Shown here: positions 8,123 through 19,926 of the stretch, piece after piece | How positions within the stretch are numbered: position 1 is the stretch's first letter | Layout: each line of letters begins with the position of its first letter | Source of the DNA: Alphaproteobacteria bacterium | GTDB lineage: Bacteria > Pseudomonadota > Alphaproteobacteria > Reyranellales > Reyranellaceae | Assembly (NCBI GenBank): GCA_017308235.1 | Contig: JAFKFL010000030.1 | Span: 32,001-90,695 of the forward strand | Direction: 5' to 3' | DNA length: 58,695 nt | Notes under the pieces: model-generated | What the model was told of the DNA's origin: nothing | What the model saw: the letters and a program-made list of their open reading frames with translations, nothing else | Database searches by the model: none | Program-made: the position numbers and the translations under genes

Positions 8123-9598
8123 ATGATTTCCATTTCACGACGCAGCTTTCTTGCCGCGGGCAGCGCCGCCCTGACGGCCGCCGCACTTCCGCGTATTGCC
8201 TTCGCGCAGAGCGCCACGCCGCTTCGGGCGGCGACGCGCGTGATCGACGTCGACGGGCGCGCCGCCACTGTTTTCGGCCTCGAGGGGCCGAAGGGACAGG
8301 GTCTCGTTCTCGATCCCGGCCAGCGCTTTCGTGTCGATCTGACGAATGGGCTAGATGTCCCGACCCTGATCCACTGGCACGGGCAAATCCCCCCGAACGA
8401 CCAGGACGGCGTCCCCGATCTTCCCAGGCCGATGCTCAAACCCGGCGAACAGCGGAGCTACGACTTCGAGCCTGCGCCGGGCACCTATTGGATGCACGCC
8501 CACATCCCCTTGCAGGAGATGCGGCAGCTCGCGGCGCCTCTGATCGTGCGTAGCCCCGGCGATCTCAAGGCCGACCGGCAGGAGGTCGTGATGTTCCTGC
8601 ACGACTTCTCGTTCAAGTCGCCCGAAGAGGTCATGGCCGCGATCACCGGCGGCCATGGCGGCGGACACGACATGAGCAAGATGGGAGCGGCGCCAGCTCC
8701 GTCCATGGATCACTCCGGCATGAAGATGGGCGGGTCGTCCATGGGCGGAATGAAGATGGACATGTCCTCGATGCAGGGCATGGCCATGGATCTTAACGAC
8801 TATGATTGGGACGCCTACCTGACCAATGACCGCACGCTTTCCGATCCGGACGTCGTTCGCGTGGAAAAGGGCGGCCGCGTGCTCCTGCGGGTGATCAACG
8901 CCGCGTCGGCGACCGTGTTCTGGGTCGACACGGGAACCCTTCCGGGAAAGCTGGTCGCGGTTGACGGCCACGCCGTGCAGGATCTCGACGGCAGTCGTTT
9001 TGGCATCGCCATGGGCCAGCGGCTCGACATCGAGCTCTCGCTCCCCGGCGAAGGCGCTTGGCCCGTGCTTGCCCTGCGTGAAGGCGCAAAGGAGCGCACG
9101 GGTCTTGTCATCGCAACGGCGGGGGGGAAAGTCGAGAAGATCCCGGCGCTCGGCGAGGCCGATGCTCCGGCCTTCGACGTCGATTTGTCCCAGGAGGCGA
9201 AGCTGCGTGCGGCCGCCAGCATTCCAGCGCGCGACGTCCAGCGAAGCCACATGGTTATGCTGGGCGGATCGATGCAGCCCTATCTCTGGACCATCGACGG
9301 CAAGATCTGGGGTGACCACAAGCCTGTCGTCGCCAAGAGTGGTGAGCGCGTCGAGATCATGTTCCACAACATGTCTATGATGGGCCATCCAATGCACCTG
9401 CACGGCCATGTCTTTCAGGTCGTCGAGGTCAACGGCAAGCGGATCGATGGCGCACGGCGCGACACCGTCTACGTGCCGCCGATGGGGATGGTCACTGTCG
9501 CCCTCGATGCAGGGGAGGCGGCGCGCTGGATGCTTCACTGCCACCACATGCCGCATCTGCAGACGGGCATGATGACGGAGTTCCGTGTCTCGGCCTGA
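8123..9598 (+). CDS. cueO: CueO/CopA-type multicopper oxidase, Tat-exported
   Basis: The protein has 491 residues from the ATG at 8123, which has AAGGAGATAG in front and gives a clean Tat signal (SRRSFLAAGSAALTAAAL). Copper ligand motifs appear in order: HWHG near residue 84, HAHIP near 124, HPMHLHGHVF near 421 and HCHHMPHLQTGM near 473, that is the type 2/3 sites and the type 1 site. A Met-rich insert at about residues 180-222 (repeats such as MGGMKMDMSSMQGM) is the Cu(I)-binding region of cuprous oxidases. The enzyme oxidises Cu(I) to less toxic Cu(II) in the periplasm using O2. It is last in the copZ operon, with a hairpin downstream. Confidence 0.95.
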   Translation: MISISRRSFLAAGSAALTAAALPRIAFAQSATPLRAATRVIDVDGRAATVFGLEGPKGQGLVLDPGQRFRVDLTNGLDVPTLIHWHGQIPPNDQDGVPDLPRPMLKPGEQRSYDFEPAPGTYWMHAHIPLQEMRQLAAPLIVRSPGDLKADRQEVVMFLHDFSFKSPEEVMAAITGGHGGGHDMSKMGAAPAPSMDHSGMKMGGSSMGGMKMDMSSMQGMAMDLNDYDWDAYLTNDRTLSDPDVVRVEKGGRVLLRVINAASATVFWVDTGTLPGKLVAVDGHAVQDLDGSRFGIAMGQRLDIELSLPGEGAWPVLALREGAKERTGLVIATAGGKVEKIPALGEADAPAFDVDLSQEAKLRAAASIPARDVQRSHMVMLGGSMQPYLWTIDGKIWGDHKPVVAKSGERVEIMFHNMSMMGHPMHLHGHVFQVVEVNGKRIDGARRDTVYVPPMGMVTVALDAGEAARWMLHCHHMPHLQTGMMTEFRVSA

Positions 9599-9604
9599 GC
9601 GATA

Positions 9605-9633
9605 GCGACAACGCCCAAACACGGCGTTGTCGC
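9605..9633. terminator. Hairpin after the multicopper oxidase
   Basis: An 11-bp perfect inverted repeat (GCGACAACGCC / GGCGTTGTCGC) with a 7-nt loop starts 7 bp after the oxidase stop codon. There is no T run after it, so termination is plausible but not proven. Confidence 0.55.
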
Positions 9634-9663
9634 CGCTCTTCCCACAAGGGACGAAAACCTACG

Positions 9664-10173
9664 ATGAATATCGAGATCGAGCGCAAGTTTCTCCTTGCGG
9701 ATGACACCTGGCGCGCCCTCGTATCGCGTTCCGTCCGCATCAGGGACGGTATCCTCGCCTTCTACGACGGTCGAAAGATCAGAATCCGCTTCTATGGGCA
9801 GAAGGCGACCTTGACCGTCAAAGGGCCTCGCAAAGGCCTGGCGCGCGACGAGTTCGAGTACGACATCCCGCAATCGGACGGGCTGATTCTGCTGGAAAAG
9901 CACTGCAAGGGCGAGGTCGTCGAGAAGACGCGCCACCATCTCCAGGTCGCGGAGCTGGAGTGGACCATTGACGAATATCACGGCCTGCTGGATGGCGTGA
10001 TCCTCGCGGAGGTGGAACTCCCCCACGAGGATACGAGACTGATCCTGCCGTCATGGGTGGCGAGAGAGGTCACTGGCGTCGAAAAGTACCGCAAAATAAA
10101 CCTGGTCAAAGCCCGGAAGAAGAAACACGCCGATGCGGCGCGTTGGGCGAGAAAGCGGAACTCAGACAAGTAG
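9664..10173 (+). CDS. CYTH-domain protein (triphosphate tunnel enzyme)
   Basis: The protein has 169 residues. It begins MNIEIERKFLL, the ExExK signature of the CYTH fold, which binds triphosphates in an eight-stranded tunnel. Other charged strand motifs follow: KIRIRFYGQKATLTVKG and DEFEYDIP. Family members are inorganic triphosphatases or class IV adenylate cyclases; single-domain proteins this small are usually triphosphatases. Sequence alone does not decide. It is on the same strand as the cueO operon, 65 bp downstream and after a hairpin. The C-terminus is very basic (ARKKKHADAARWARKRN), which could bind polyphosphate or nucleic acid. The link to metals is not clear. Confidence 0.85.
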   Translation: MNIEIERKFLLADDTWRALVSRSVRIRDGILAFYDGRKIRIRFYGQKATLTVKGPRKGLARDEFEYDIPQSDGLILLEKHCKGEVVEKTRHHLQVAELEWTIDEYHGLLDGVILAEVELPHEDTRLILPSWVAREVTGVEKYRKINLVKARKKKHADAARWARKRNSDK

Positions 10174-10237
10174 CGCCAACATATGGGTGCCCGCCGCGCG
10201 TCTGCCAGAACGCTTGACATGCCTCTCCGGACTACGG

Positions 10238-11257
10238 TCACAAGGCATCGGCGGGTGCGGCGGTAAAGAACACGTCGGCATGCATGTCCATCTGGCGTAA
10301 GCCCCGAGCGAAGGTCGCTTCCATCGCGGCATCGACCATGGCCGGCGGCCCGGCGACATAGGCTTTCCAGCCATCGAAGTCCGAAAAATCCTCGATCACG
10401 GCCTGCATCACCAGGCCGGAGCGATACCGCTCGGCGGATTGCTCCGACAGGACCGGCGTGAACGTCAGATTCGGATGCCGTCTTGCAAGGCCCTCGAAAT
10501 GCTCGACCAGGTAAAGGTCGCGCTCGGCCCGCGCGCCGACATAGAGGTGGACGGGCTGCTTCATGCCGTGCGCCAGCGCAGTTTCGACGATCGACTTGAT
10601 CGGCGCCAATCCTGAACCGCCGGCGACGCACAGAAGCGGTCCGACGTGGTGCTGCCGCAGATAGGACGATCCGAGCGGAAACTGGATCGTCACGCTGTCG
10701 CCAACCTGGAGGGCCGTGTGGACATGGCCGGAGGTCGCCCCACCGGGCACGCGGCGGATATGGAATTCGAGTTCGGTGTCGCCGTGTCGGTTGGCCATCG
10801 AGTAGCTGCGCGCCGGGGCGCCATCAAAACCGACCTGCGCATATTGTCCGGCCGTGAACAGCAGCGGCGCGCCGTCAAACGGCGCGATCCGCACCAGCTT
10901 GATGTCGTGGGTAAGGTCATCGAGATGTGTGACGGTGGCGTCCAGGCTCCGGGCTGGCGGCAGCGCATCGTCATCATCGCTGCCGAGCCACGCGACGGTC
11001 GCATCTGTCCGCGGAACCGCCCGGCATGCCAGGATCAGGCCGGCGGACTTCTCGTCCTCGCTCAAGGCAAAGCGCGAATGCTGGAGGAGGTCGACTTCGC
11101 CTTCGATCAGCCGGGACTTGCAGGAGCCGCAACGTCCGGACTTACAACCATGCGGATAGGGGATACCGGCCAGCAATGCGGCGTCGAGGATGGTCTGCCC
11201 CTCCTCGACTGCCATGCTGATACGCCGTTGACGGATTTCGACGAGCTTGTTCGCCAT
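10238..11257 (-). CDS. 2Fe-2S ferredoxin-NAD(P)H reductase
   Basis: The protein has 339 residues from the ATG at 11257 (MANKLVEIRQ). Two ATG codons at 11272 and 11269, the first overlapping the glutaredoxin stop, would add a few residues. Residues 1-85 form a plant-type 2Fe-2S domain with CKSGRCGSC and a later ACRAVP cysteine. Residues 95-190 form the FAD domain with RSYSMAN, and 200-335 the NAD(P)-binding domain with CVAGGSGLAPIKS and a C-terminal MDMHADVFF. The layout is that of oxygenase reductases, which pass electrons from NAD(P)H to an iron-sulfur centre or partner. No oxygenase lies nearby. It is coupled to a glutaredoxin gene under a CueR-type promoter, so it may repair or reduce thiols during copper stress (inference). 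Confidence 0.85.
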   Translation of the reverse strand: MANKLVEIRQRRISMAVEEGQTILDAALLAGIPYPHGCKSGRCGSCKSRLIEGEVDLLQHSRFALSEDEKSAGLILACRAVPRTDATVAWLGSDDDDALPPARSLDATVTHLDDLTHDIKLVRIAPFDGAPLLFTAGQYAQVGFDGAPARSYSMANRHGDTELEFHIRRVPGGATSGHVHTALQVGDSVTIQFPLGSSYLRQHHVGPLLCVAGGSGLAPIKSIVETALAHGMKQPVHLYVGARAERDLYLVEHFEGLARRHPNLTFTPVLSEQSAERYRSGLVMQAVIEDFSDFDGWKAYVAGPPAMVDAAMEATFARGLRQMDMHADVFFTAAPADAL

Positions 11258-11268
11258 GGTCGGCCTCA

Positions 11269-11544
11269 TCATCCGTTCGAGAGGCCAAGCGCCCTGACCA
11301 GGCCCGGCTTCTGGCTTTGGAAGGTGCCGTAGAAGATGTCGGAACCGATAATGCTGATGGGGGCCACGCGAACTCCGGTCCGCGCCTTCGCTTCGTCGGC
11401 GATCTCCGGGCGCGTCAAGTCCCGTTCTTCGAATGCGATCTCCTGTTCGCCAAGCCAGCGCTTGAGTGCATGGCAATCAGGGCAGGTCGGGGTGGTGTAT
11501 ATGAGGACGCGGGGCGTGCCGGCTTGGGTCACGGTCTTCTCCAT
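11269..11544 (-). CDS. Glutaredoxin-family protein (CPDC active site)
   Basis: The protein has 91 residues. RVLIYTTPTCPDCHALKRWL carries a dithiol CPDC active site near residue 21, and GVRVAPISIIG supplies the family cis-Pro region, with Ala-Pro rather than Thr-Val-Pro. It is a small cytoplasmic thiol-disulfide oxidoreductase. It is the first gene after the CueR-type promoter at 11626-11656. Its stop overlaps possible starts of the reductase gene, so the two are translated together. A copper-induced glutaredoxin/reductase pair fits defence of thiols against Cu(I). Confidence 0.88.
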   Translation of the reverse strand: MEKTVTQAGTPRVLIYTTPTCPDCHALKRWLGEQEIAFEERDLTRPEIADEAKARTGVRVAPISIIGSDIFYGTFQSQKPGLVRALGLSNG

Positions 11545-11625
11545 TCTTGCTTTGTCGAGCGTCGAAGAGGCCGATTCAGCCTCCCGATCAGGCGGAGCAC
11601 GCGTGCGGGCTCCTCTCGGAACGGG

Positions 11626-11656
11626 AAGATGGGGTTTCCAACGGTTGGAGGGTCAA
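11626..11656 (-). promoter_or_regulatory. CueR-type promoter for glutaredoxin-reductase pair
   Basis: Read on the minus strand: TTGACC (11656-11651), a 19-bp spacer holding the dyad CTCCAACCGTTGGAAA, and CATCTT (11631-11626). Spacer length and -10 equal those of copA. It lies 82 bp upstream of the glutaredoxin start. Confidence 0.85.
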
Positions 11657-11818
11657 GGGGGAATGCAGAACACGCACACTGCGGCGACGACAGCGCAAAA
11701 CGCCGCCTCCGCATTGTGATTGTGGGTTCTTTCGGTAGATTGCAGGCAGATATCAGGGGGCTTCGCGCAAAGTCGTCCCAGATGACGAATGCGCATGCCC
11801 GAACAGGCCAGTTACGAA

Positions 11819-12205
11819 ATGAATTCACGCACGACCAAAGAAAACGCCGTCACAGAACAGCATCATGCCGACCATGTGCATGGTGCGGCGCCCGTTGATC
11901 AATCTTCATTGTCGCAGAACGAGATCACCATCCTGGCGGAGACCTTCCGCTTGCTGGGGGATCCGTCGCGTCTCAAGATCCTCTTGAGCTGCACGCCGGG
12001 CCCGATTTCCGTCGGTGACATCGCGGAACGGTTGGATCTGTCGCTCTCTCTGGTCAGCCACCATTTGCGGCTCTTGCGCGGAGCTCGACTCGTCAAGGGC
12101 GTGCGCCACGCCAAGCAGATCTTCTACGAAATCGCCGATCAGCATGTGAGCCAGGTTCTGCAGGACATGGCGATCCATATCTCGGAGGATCAAGGCGAGG
12201 AATAG
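11819..12205 (+). CDS. ArsR/SmtB-family Zn/Cd/Co sensor
   Basis: The protein has 128 residues from the ATG at 11819; starts at 11789 or 11795 are possible and no strong ribosome site decides. It is a winged-helix repressor with LAETFRLLGDPSRLKIL and LSLSLVSHHLRLLRGARLVKG as the DNA-reading helices. The alpha5 metal motif DxHx10HxxE is complete at the C-terminus (DQH...HISE), as in SmtB/CzrA-type sensors of Zn and Co. A His-rich N-terminus (HHADHVHG) adds possible ligands. It precedes the Zn/Cd ATPase on the same strand, and the operator at 12261-12284 lies between them. It is a paralogue of the sensor at 30397-30711. Confidence 0.88.
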   Translation: MNSRTTKENAVTEQHHADHVHGAAPVDQSSLSQNEITILAETFRLLGDPSRLKILLSCTPGPISVGDIAERLDLSLSLVSHHLRLLRGARLVKGVRHAKQIFYEIADQHVSQVLQDMAIHISEDQGEE

Positions 12206-12260
12206 CTCGATTTCACGGCGGCGAAGCCGCGAAACGGAGAGACGCCTTCAGTCACAACTA

Positions 12261-12284
12261 ACACTTGAATAGCTGTTCAAGTGT
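12261..12284. promoter_or_regulatory. ArsR/SmtB-type operator before the Zn/Cd ATPase
   Basis: A perfect 9-bp inverted repeat (ACACTTGAA / TTCAAGTGT) with a 6-nt spacer. The TGAA-N6-TTCA core matches the usual ArsR/SmtB operator form and recurs before the CDF exporter gene. It lies 76 bp upstream of the ATPase start. Confidence 0.85.
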
Positions 12285-12359
12285 GTTATTGATCCTTTCA
12301 ACGCCATGCAAGGCACCAAGGGCGAGCGTGCCCGCCGCGCCGGTTGAAAGGACCACTCA

Positions 12360-15125
<2,766 letters not shown>

Positions 15126-15126
15126 G

Positions 15127-15170
15127 GCATGCCCCTGGAGCCGCCAAGCAATCGGTGGCTCCAGGGCATC
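15127..15170 (+). terminator. Terminator of the Zn/Cd ATPase gene
   Basis: A long, nearly perfect stem (GCATGCCCCTGGAGCC... pairing with ...GGCTCCAGGGCAT) begins immediately after the ATPase stop codon, with an 11-nt loop region, followed by CTTAT. Confidence 0.75.
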
Positions 15171-15313
15171 TTATCCGACCCGCACCGCAGCGATGGGTCA
15201 GACAAGAGTGCAATGAACTTAAGTAAATCGACGAAGTAAATCACGCGTCGATCGCAACAATATTGGCGGTCGTCCGTAAAAGGCTTGCCTCGGAAATAAT
15301 CGTCCTCGAGGCC

Positions 15314-15344
15314 TTGACCCTCCCATCGTTGGAAGCCCCACCTT
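15314..15344 (+). promoter_or_regulatory. CueR-type promoter for the RND pump
   Basis: TTGACC (15314-15319), a 19-bp spacer with CTCCCATCGTTGGAAG, and CACCTT (15339-15344). It lies 65 bp upstream of the adaptor gene. The dyad is slightly less symmetric than at copA. Confidence 0.83.
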
Positions 15345-15408
15345 CGTCACGACGAATTGCCGCTGCCTCCCGATGGCTTGGGGCGCGCCCGAATGAAGGT
15401 GAACGAGA

Positions 15409-16656
15409 ATGGGAAAGAAGTCCTCCAGATTAATCCTTGCCGGTGTCGCTATGGCCGGTGCCACCCTGGCTTTCATCCATCGGGATGATGTCGAACTTCA
15501 TGCTGGCCGTCTGCTTGCCTTGCTGTCATCGACCGCCGCTTCGCAAGCCGTAGCCGCTCAACCCGGCGGCATGCCGGCTCCGCAGGTGCCGGTTGCGGAG
15601 GTGGTGACGCGCCAGATCGCGCCGTCGGCGGAATTCACGGGGCACTTCGAAGCGATCAGCACGGTCGAGCTGCGCTCGCGTGTCGGCGGAACCATCGATG
15701 CGGTCAGCGTTCCGGAAGGCGGCCTCGTCCGCAAGGGTCAACTTCTCTTCCAGATCGACCCCAGGCCCTATCAGGTCGCGCTCGATGTGACGAAGGCTCA
15801 GCTGCAGCAGGCGACGGCCCTTCTCGAGCAGGCCGACGTCGACTTCAAGCGCGCGGAGACGCTTGCCCCAAACGGGACGGTCTCGCGCAAGACCTACGAT
15901 GACGCCCGCGCCATGCAGCGTCAGCGCCAGGCGCAGCTCGAAGCGGCCAAGGCCGCCGTCGCCTCCGCCGAGCTCGACCTGTCCTTCACACGGATCGCCG
16001 CGCCGATCGCAGGCCGCGTCGATCGCGTCCTGGTCACGGAAGGAAACCTTGTCGCCGGCGGCAATGCCGGCGCGGCGACGCTTCTGACGACGATCGTGTC
16101 GACCGATCCCCTCTATGTCTATTTCGACATAGACGAGGGGACCTATCTCGACTTCATCGCCCATGCCCGGCCGGATGCGAGCGGCAGCGCGACGCAAAAG
16201 CTCCCCGTTCAGGTCGGCCTGATGAGCGAAAGCGGCTTTCCTCATGCCGGTGTCCTCGATTTCATCGGTAATCGCGTCGATCGTTCGACCGGAACGATCC
16301 GGGCTCGAGCCGTCGTCGAAAATCCCGATGGTCGTCTCGCGCCGGGCCTCTTCGCACGGGTGAAGCTTGTGACGGCCGAACCTGCGCAGGCCGTGCTCAT
16401 CGATGATCAGGCCGTTGGCATCGACCAGGGTCGTCGTTACGTCCTGACCCTCGGCTCGCAGAACGAGGCCGAGTATCGCCCGATCGAACTTGGACCAATC
16501 GTTGACGGGTTGCGCGTCGTGTCAGGCGGCCTCAAACCCGGCGACAGGATCATCGTCAAGGGGCTCGTGCGGCCGGGCATGCAGGTGGTGCCTCAGGTGA
16601 TATCGATGATCGCCGGCGCAACGCCGGCCGCCATCGCGCAGGAGGCGGGTCGATGA
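15409..16656 (+). CDS. RND efflux periplasmic adaptor (AcrA/MexE type)
   Basis: The protein has 415 residues. It starts with a hydrophobic signal or anchor (residues 8-22) and a spacer region to about residue 65. ELRSRVGGTIDAVSVPEGGLVRKGQLLFQIDP (residues about 93-124) is the lipoyl half-motif, followed by a coiled-coil hairpin at about 125-185 and beta-barrel domains. Such adaptors join an inner-membrane RND pump to an outer-membrane channel. It overlaps the pump gene by 4 bp (ATGA). No channel gene follows, so a TolC-like protein must come from elsewhere. The CueR-type promoter upstream makes it copper-induced, although the sequence resembles drug-pump rather than Cus-type adaptors. Confidence 0.92.
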   Translation: MGKKSSRLILAGVAMAGATLAFIHRDDVELHAGRLLALLSSTAASQAVAAQPGGMPAPQVPVAEVVTRQIAPSAEFTGHFEAISTVELRSRVGGTIDAVSVPEGGLVRKGQLLFQIDPRPYQVALDVTKAQLQQATALLEQADVDFKRAETLAPNGTVSRKTYDDARAMQRQRQAQLEAAKAAVASAELDLSFTRIAAPIAGRVDRVLVTEGNLVAGGNAGAATLLTTIVSTDPLYVYFDIDEGTYLDFIAHARPDASGSATQKLPVQVGLMSESGFPHAGVLDFIGNRVDRSTGTIRARAVVENPDGRLAPGLFARVKLVTAEPAQAVLIDDQAVGIDQGRRYVLTLGSQNEAEYRPIELGPIVDGLRVVSGGLKPGDRIIVKGLVRPGMQVVPQVISMIAGATPAAIAQEAGR

Positions 16657-19600
16657 ATATTCCGCGCTTTTTCGTCGACCGCCCCATCTTCGCGGTCGTC
16701 CTGTCCGTGCTCATGCTGATCGCGGGCGGCCTGACACTGCTCAAGCTGCCGCTGAGCGAATATCCGCAGGTTACGCCTCCAACGGTGCAGGTGACGGCGA
16801 GCTATCCCGGCGCCAACCCGCAGGTCATTGCCGAGACTGTGGCTGCGCCGCTGGAGCAGGCGATCAACGGTGTCGAGAACATGCTCTACATGGGCTCGCA
16901 GGCCGCGACCGACGGCCGGATGACGCTGACCATCGCCTTCAAGCAAGGCACCGATCCGGATATGGCGCAGATCCAGGTTCAGAACCGGGTCTCACGCGCG
17001 CTGCCGCGGCTTCCCCAGGAGGTTCAACGCATCGGCGTTGTCACGCAGAAGACATCGCCCGACGTGCTGATGGTCGTGCATCTGGTCTCGCCCGACAAGC
17101 GCTACGACCCGCTCTACCTGTCCAATTTCGCCATCCTGCAGGTCCGCGACCAGTTGGCGCGTCTCCCCGGCGTCGGCGACGTCATCCTTGGCGGTGAAGG
17201 CGAGTATTCGATGCGGATCTGGCTCGACCCGGCGAAGGTTGCCGCCCGCGGTCTCACGGCAAGCGATGTCGTCGCGGCGATCCAGGAGCAGAACGTTCAG
17301 GTTGCCGCCGGATCGGTCGGACAGCAGCCTGATGCCTCCTCCTCGTTTCAGGTCACCGTCAACACGCTCGGCCGACTGGTCGGCGAGGATCAGTTCGGAG
17401 AGATTGTCGTCAAGACCGGCGCCGACGGCCAGGTGACACGCCTGCGCGACGTCGCGCGCGTCAAGCTCGGGGCGGATTCTTACGCGCTGCGCAGCCTTTT
17501 GAACGGCGAGCCGGCGCTGGCCATGCAGATCATCCAGAGCCCGGGCGCCAACGCGCTCGACGTGTCCAAGGCCGTGCGCGGCACCATGGACGAATTGCAG
17601 AAAGGCTTCCCGCAGGGCATCGAATACCGCATCGCCTACGACCCGACCGTGTTCGTGAAGGCCTCGCTCGAGGCCGTGGTGATGACGCTGCTCGAGGCGA
17701 TCGTGCTCGTCGTCTTCGTCGTCGTGCTTTTTCTGCAGACATGGCGGGCTTCCATCATTCCGCTGGTCGCGGTGCCCGTCTCTTTGGTCGGCACCTTTGC
17801 GGTGATGTATCTACTGGGCTTCTCGCTGAATACCCTTTCGCTGTTCGGTCTCGTGCTGTCGATCGGCATCGTCGTCGACGACGCCATCGTCGTGGTCGAG
17901 AACGTCGAGCGGCACATCGCGCTCGGCGAGCCGCCAAAGGAGGCCGCCCGCAAGGCGATGGACGAGGTGACGGGGCCGATCGTCGCGATTACGTCGGTCC
18001 TTGCCGCCGTCTTCATTCCCTCGGCCTTCCTCTCGGGACTGCAGGGCGAGTTCTATCGCCAGTTCGCGCTCACCATCGCGATCTCGACCATGCTGTCGGC
18101 GATCAACTCGCTGACGCTCTCCCCTGCGCTGGCCGGCGTACTGCTCAGGCCGCACCATGGCGGCGCGAAGCGGGATCGGCTGACCCGCGTGATCGACGCG
18201 CTGTTCGGCTGGTTCTTCCGCCTGTTCAACCGCTTCTTCGACAGCGCCTCGAACGCCTATGTCTGGTCGGTTCGCCGTGCGGTGCGGCTGGGAGCGATCG
18301 TTCTGATCGCCTATGGCGGCCTCGTCGGCCTGACCTGGGTCGGCTTCCAGACGGTGCCGGGCGGCTTCGTGCCGCCGCAGGACAAGTACTTCCTCGTCGG
18401 CATCGCCCAGCTTCCGACGGGAGCCTCGCTCGACCGGACCGAGGGGGTTGTCAAGGAGGTCTCCCGGATCGCACTCGAGGATCCAGGCGTCGAGAGCATT
18501 GTTGCGTTTCCCGGCCTGTCCATCAACGGCATGGTCAACATTCCGAACGCGGCCGTGATGTTCACCATGCTCAAGCCCTTCGATCAGCGCCGCGACCCGT
18601 CGCTGTCGGCGGGGGCGATAGCCGGCCGCTTGATGGGCCGGTTCAGCCAGATCCCGGACGGCTTTATCGGCATGTTCCCGCCGCCGCCGGTGCCGGGTCT
18701 GGGCGCGATGGGCGGCTTCAAGCTGCAGATCGAGGACCGCGGCGGTCTCGGCTTCGAGGCACTCGCCCAGGCGCAGGGCGCCGTCATGGCCAAGGCGATG
18801 CAGACGCCGGAACTTGCGGGCATGCTCGCCAGCTTCCAGGTCAACGCGCCTCAGGCGCAGGTCGATATCGACCGTGTGAAGGCGAAGTCGCAGGGCGTGC
18901 CGCTGTCGACGATCTTCGAGACGTTGCAGATCAATCTCGGATCGCTGTATGTGAACGACTTCAATCGCTTCGGCCGGACCTATCGCGTCATGGTGCAGGC
19001 GGATGCGCCGTTCCGCATGCAGGCAGAGGATATCGGCCGCCTCAAGGTGCGAAACGCCGCCGGCGACATGATCCCGCTCTCGGCGTTGCTGAAGGTCTCG
19101 CGAAGCGCGGGCCCTGATCGCGTGATGCACTACAACGGCTACCCCTCCGCGGACATCAGCGGCGGGCCGGCGCCCGGTTATTCCTCCGGGCAGGCGACCG
19201 CGGCGATCGAGAAGATCGTCAAGGAAACGCTGCCTCCGGGAATGGCCTTCGAATGGACCGATCTTGCGTTCCAGGAGAAGCAGGCCGGCAACACGGCATT
19301 GTTCGTCTTCCCGCTATCGGTCCTGCTAGCCTTCCTGATCCTGGCCGCGCAGTACAATAGCTGGTCGCTTCCCTTCGCCGTGCTGCTGATCGCTCCGATG
19401 GCCCTACTCTCCGCGATCACGGGCGTGTGGCTGTCCGGCGGCGACAACAACATCTTCACGCAGATCGGCTTCGTCGTGCTCGTCGGCCTTGCGGCCAAGA
19501 ACGCGATCCTGATCGTGGAGTTCGCTCGCGCCAAGGAAGAGGAGGGGACCGATCCTCTCGCGGCCGTACTTGAAGCCGCCAGGCTTCGGCTGCGCCCGAT

Positions 19601-19829
19601 CCTGATGACCTCGCTCGCCTTCATCGCCGGCGTCGTGCCGCTCGTCATCGCGACGGGAGCAGGCGCCGAGATGCGCCACGCCATGGGCATCGCGGTCTTC
19701 GCCGGCATGCTCGGCGTGACGCTTTTCGGCTTGATCCTGACCCCGGTTTTCTACGTGGTGGTGCGTCGCATGGCGATCAGGCGGGAAGCTAGGAAGGAAG
19801 CGCTCCCGGTGCGGGAGTCGCTCGCCTGA
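16653..19829 (+). CDS. RND multidrug efflux permease (HAE1 type)
   Basis: The protein has 1058 residues, full length for the family. It starts MNIPRFFVDRPIFAVVLSVL, the typical first helix, followed by a large periplasmic loop and the conserved proton-relay helix GLVLSIGIVVDDAIVVVENV (two adjacent Asp) near residues 395-420. The second half repeats the layout, with GFVVLVGLAAKNAILIVEFA near 940. These are marks of hydrophobe/amphiphile pumps (MexF/AcrB-like), not of CusA/CzcA metal pumps. It works with the preceding adaptor. Placement under a CueR-type promoter and before a MerR gene is unusual for this class and suggests export of a copper-linked organic compound or siderophore-like molecule (inference). 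Confidence 0.94.
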   Translation: MNIPRFFVDRPIFAVVLSVLMLIAGGLTLLKLPLSEYPQVTPPTVQVTASYPGANPQVIAETVAAPLEQAINGVENMLYMGSQAATDGRMTLTIAFKQGTDPDMAQIQVQNRVSRALPRLPQEVQRIGVVTQKTSPDVLMVVHLVSPDKRYDPLYLSNFAILQVRDQLARLPGVGDVILGGEGEYSMRIWLDPAKVAARGLTASDVVAAIQEQNVQVAAGSVGQQPDASSSFQVTVNTLGRLVGEDQFGEIVVKTGADGQVTRLRDVARVKLGADSYALRSLLNGEPALAMQIIQSPGANALDVSKAVRGTMDELQKGFPQGIEYRIAYDPTVFVKASLEAVVMTLLEAIVLVVFVVVLFLQTWRASIIPLVAVPVSLVGTFAVMYLLGFSLNTLSLFGLVLSIGIVVDDAIVVVENVERHIALGEPPKEAARKAMDEVTGPIVAITSVLAAVFIPSAFLSGLQGEFYRQFALTIAISTMLSAINSLTLSPALAGVLLRPHHGGAKRDRLTRVIDALFGWFFRLFNRFFDSASNAYVWSVRRAVRLGAIVLIAYGGLVGLTWVGFQTVPGGFVPPQDKYFLVGIAQLPTGASLDRTEGVVKEVSRIALEDPGVESIVAFPGLSINGMVNIPNAAVMFTMLKPFDQRRDPSLSAGAIAGRLMGRFSQIPDGFIGMFPPPPVPGLGAMGGFKLQIEDRGGLGFEALAQAQGAVMAKAMQTPELAGMLASFQVNAPQAQVDIDRVKAKSQGVPLSTIFETLQINLGSLYVNDFNRFGRTYRVMVQADAPFRMQAEDIGRLKVRNAAGDMIPLSALLKVSRSAGPDRVMHYNGYPSADISGGPAPGYSSGQATAAIEKIVKETLPPGMAFEWTDLAFQEKQAGNTALFVFPLSVLLAFLILAAQYNSWSLPFAVLLIAPMALLSAITGVWLSGGDNNIFTQIGFVVLVGLAAKNAILIVEFARAKEEEGTDPLAAVLEAARLRLRPILMTSLAFIAGVVPLVIATGAGAEMRHAMGIAVFAGMLGVTLFGLILTPVFYVVVRRMAIRREARKEALPVRESLA

Positions 19830-19926
19830 GCGGGGTGACATCGCCGGGGCGGCCGTCTGCCGCTCCGGAGGTTTCAGATCGACCGCGAGCCGAAAACGCC
19901 CGTCAGAGAAAGGAACCCATGTGACC

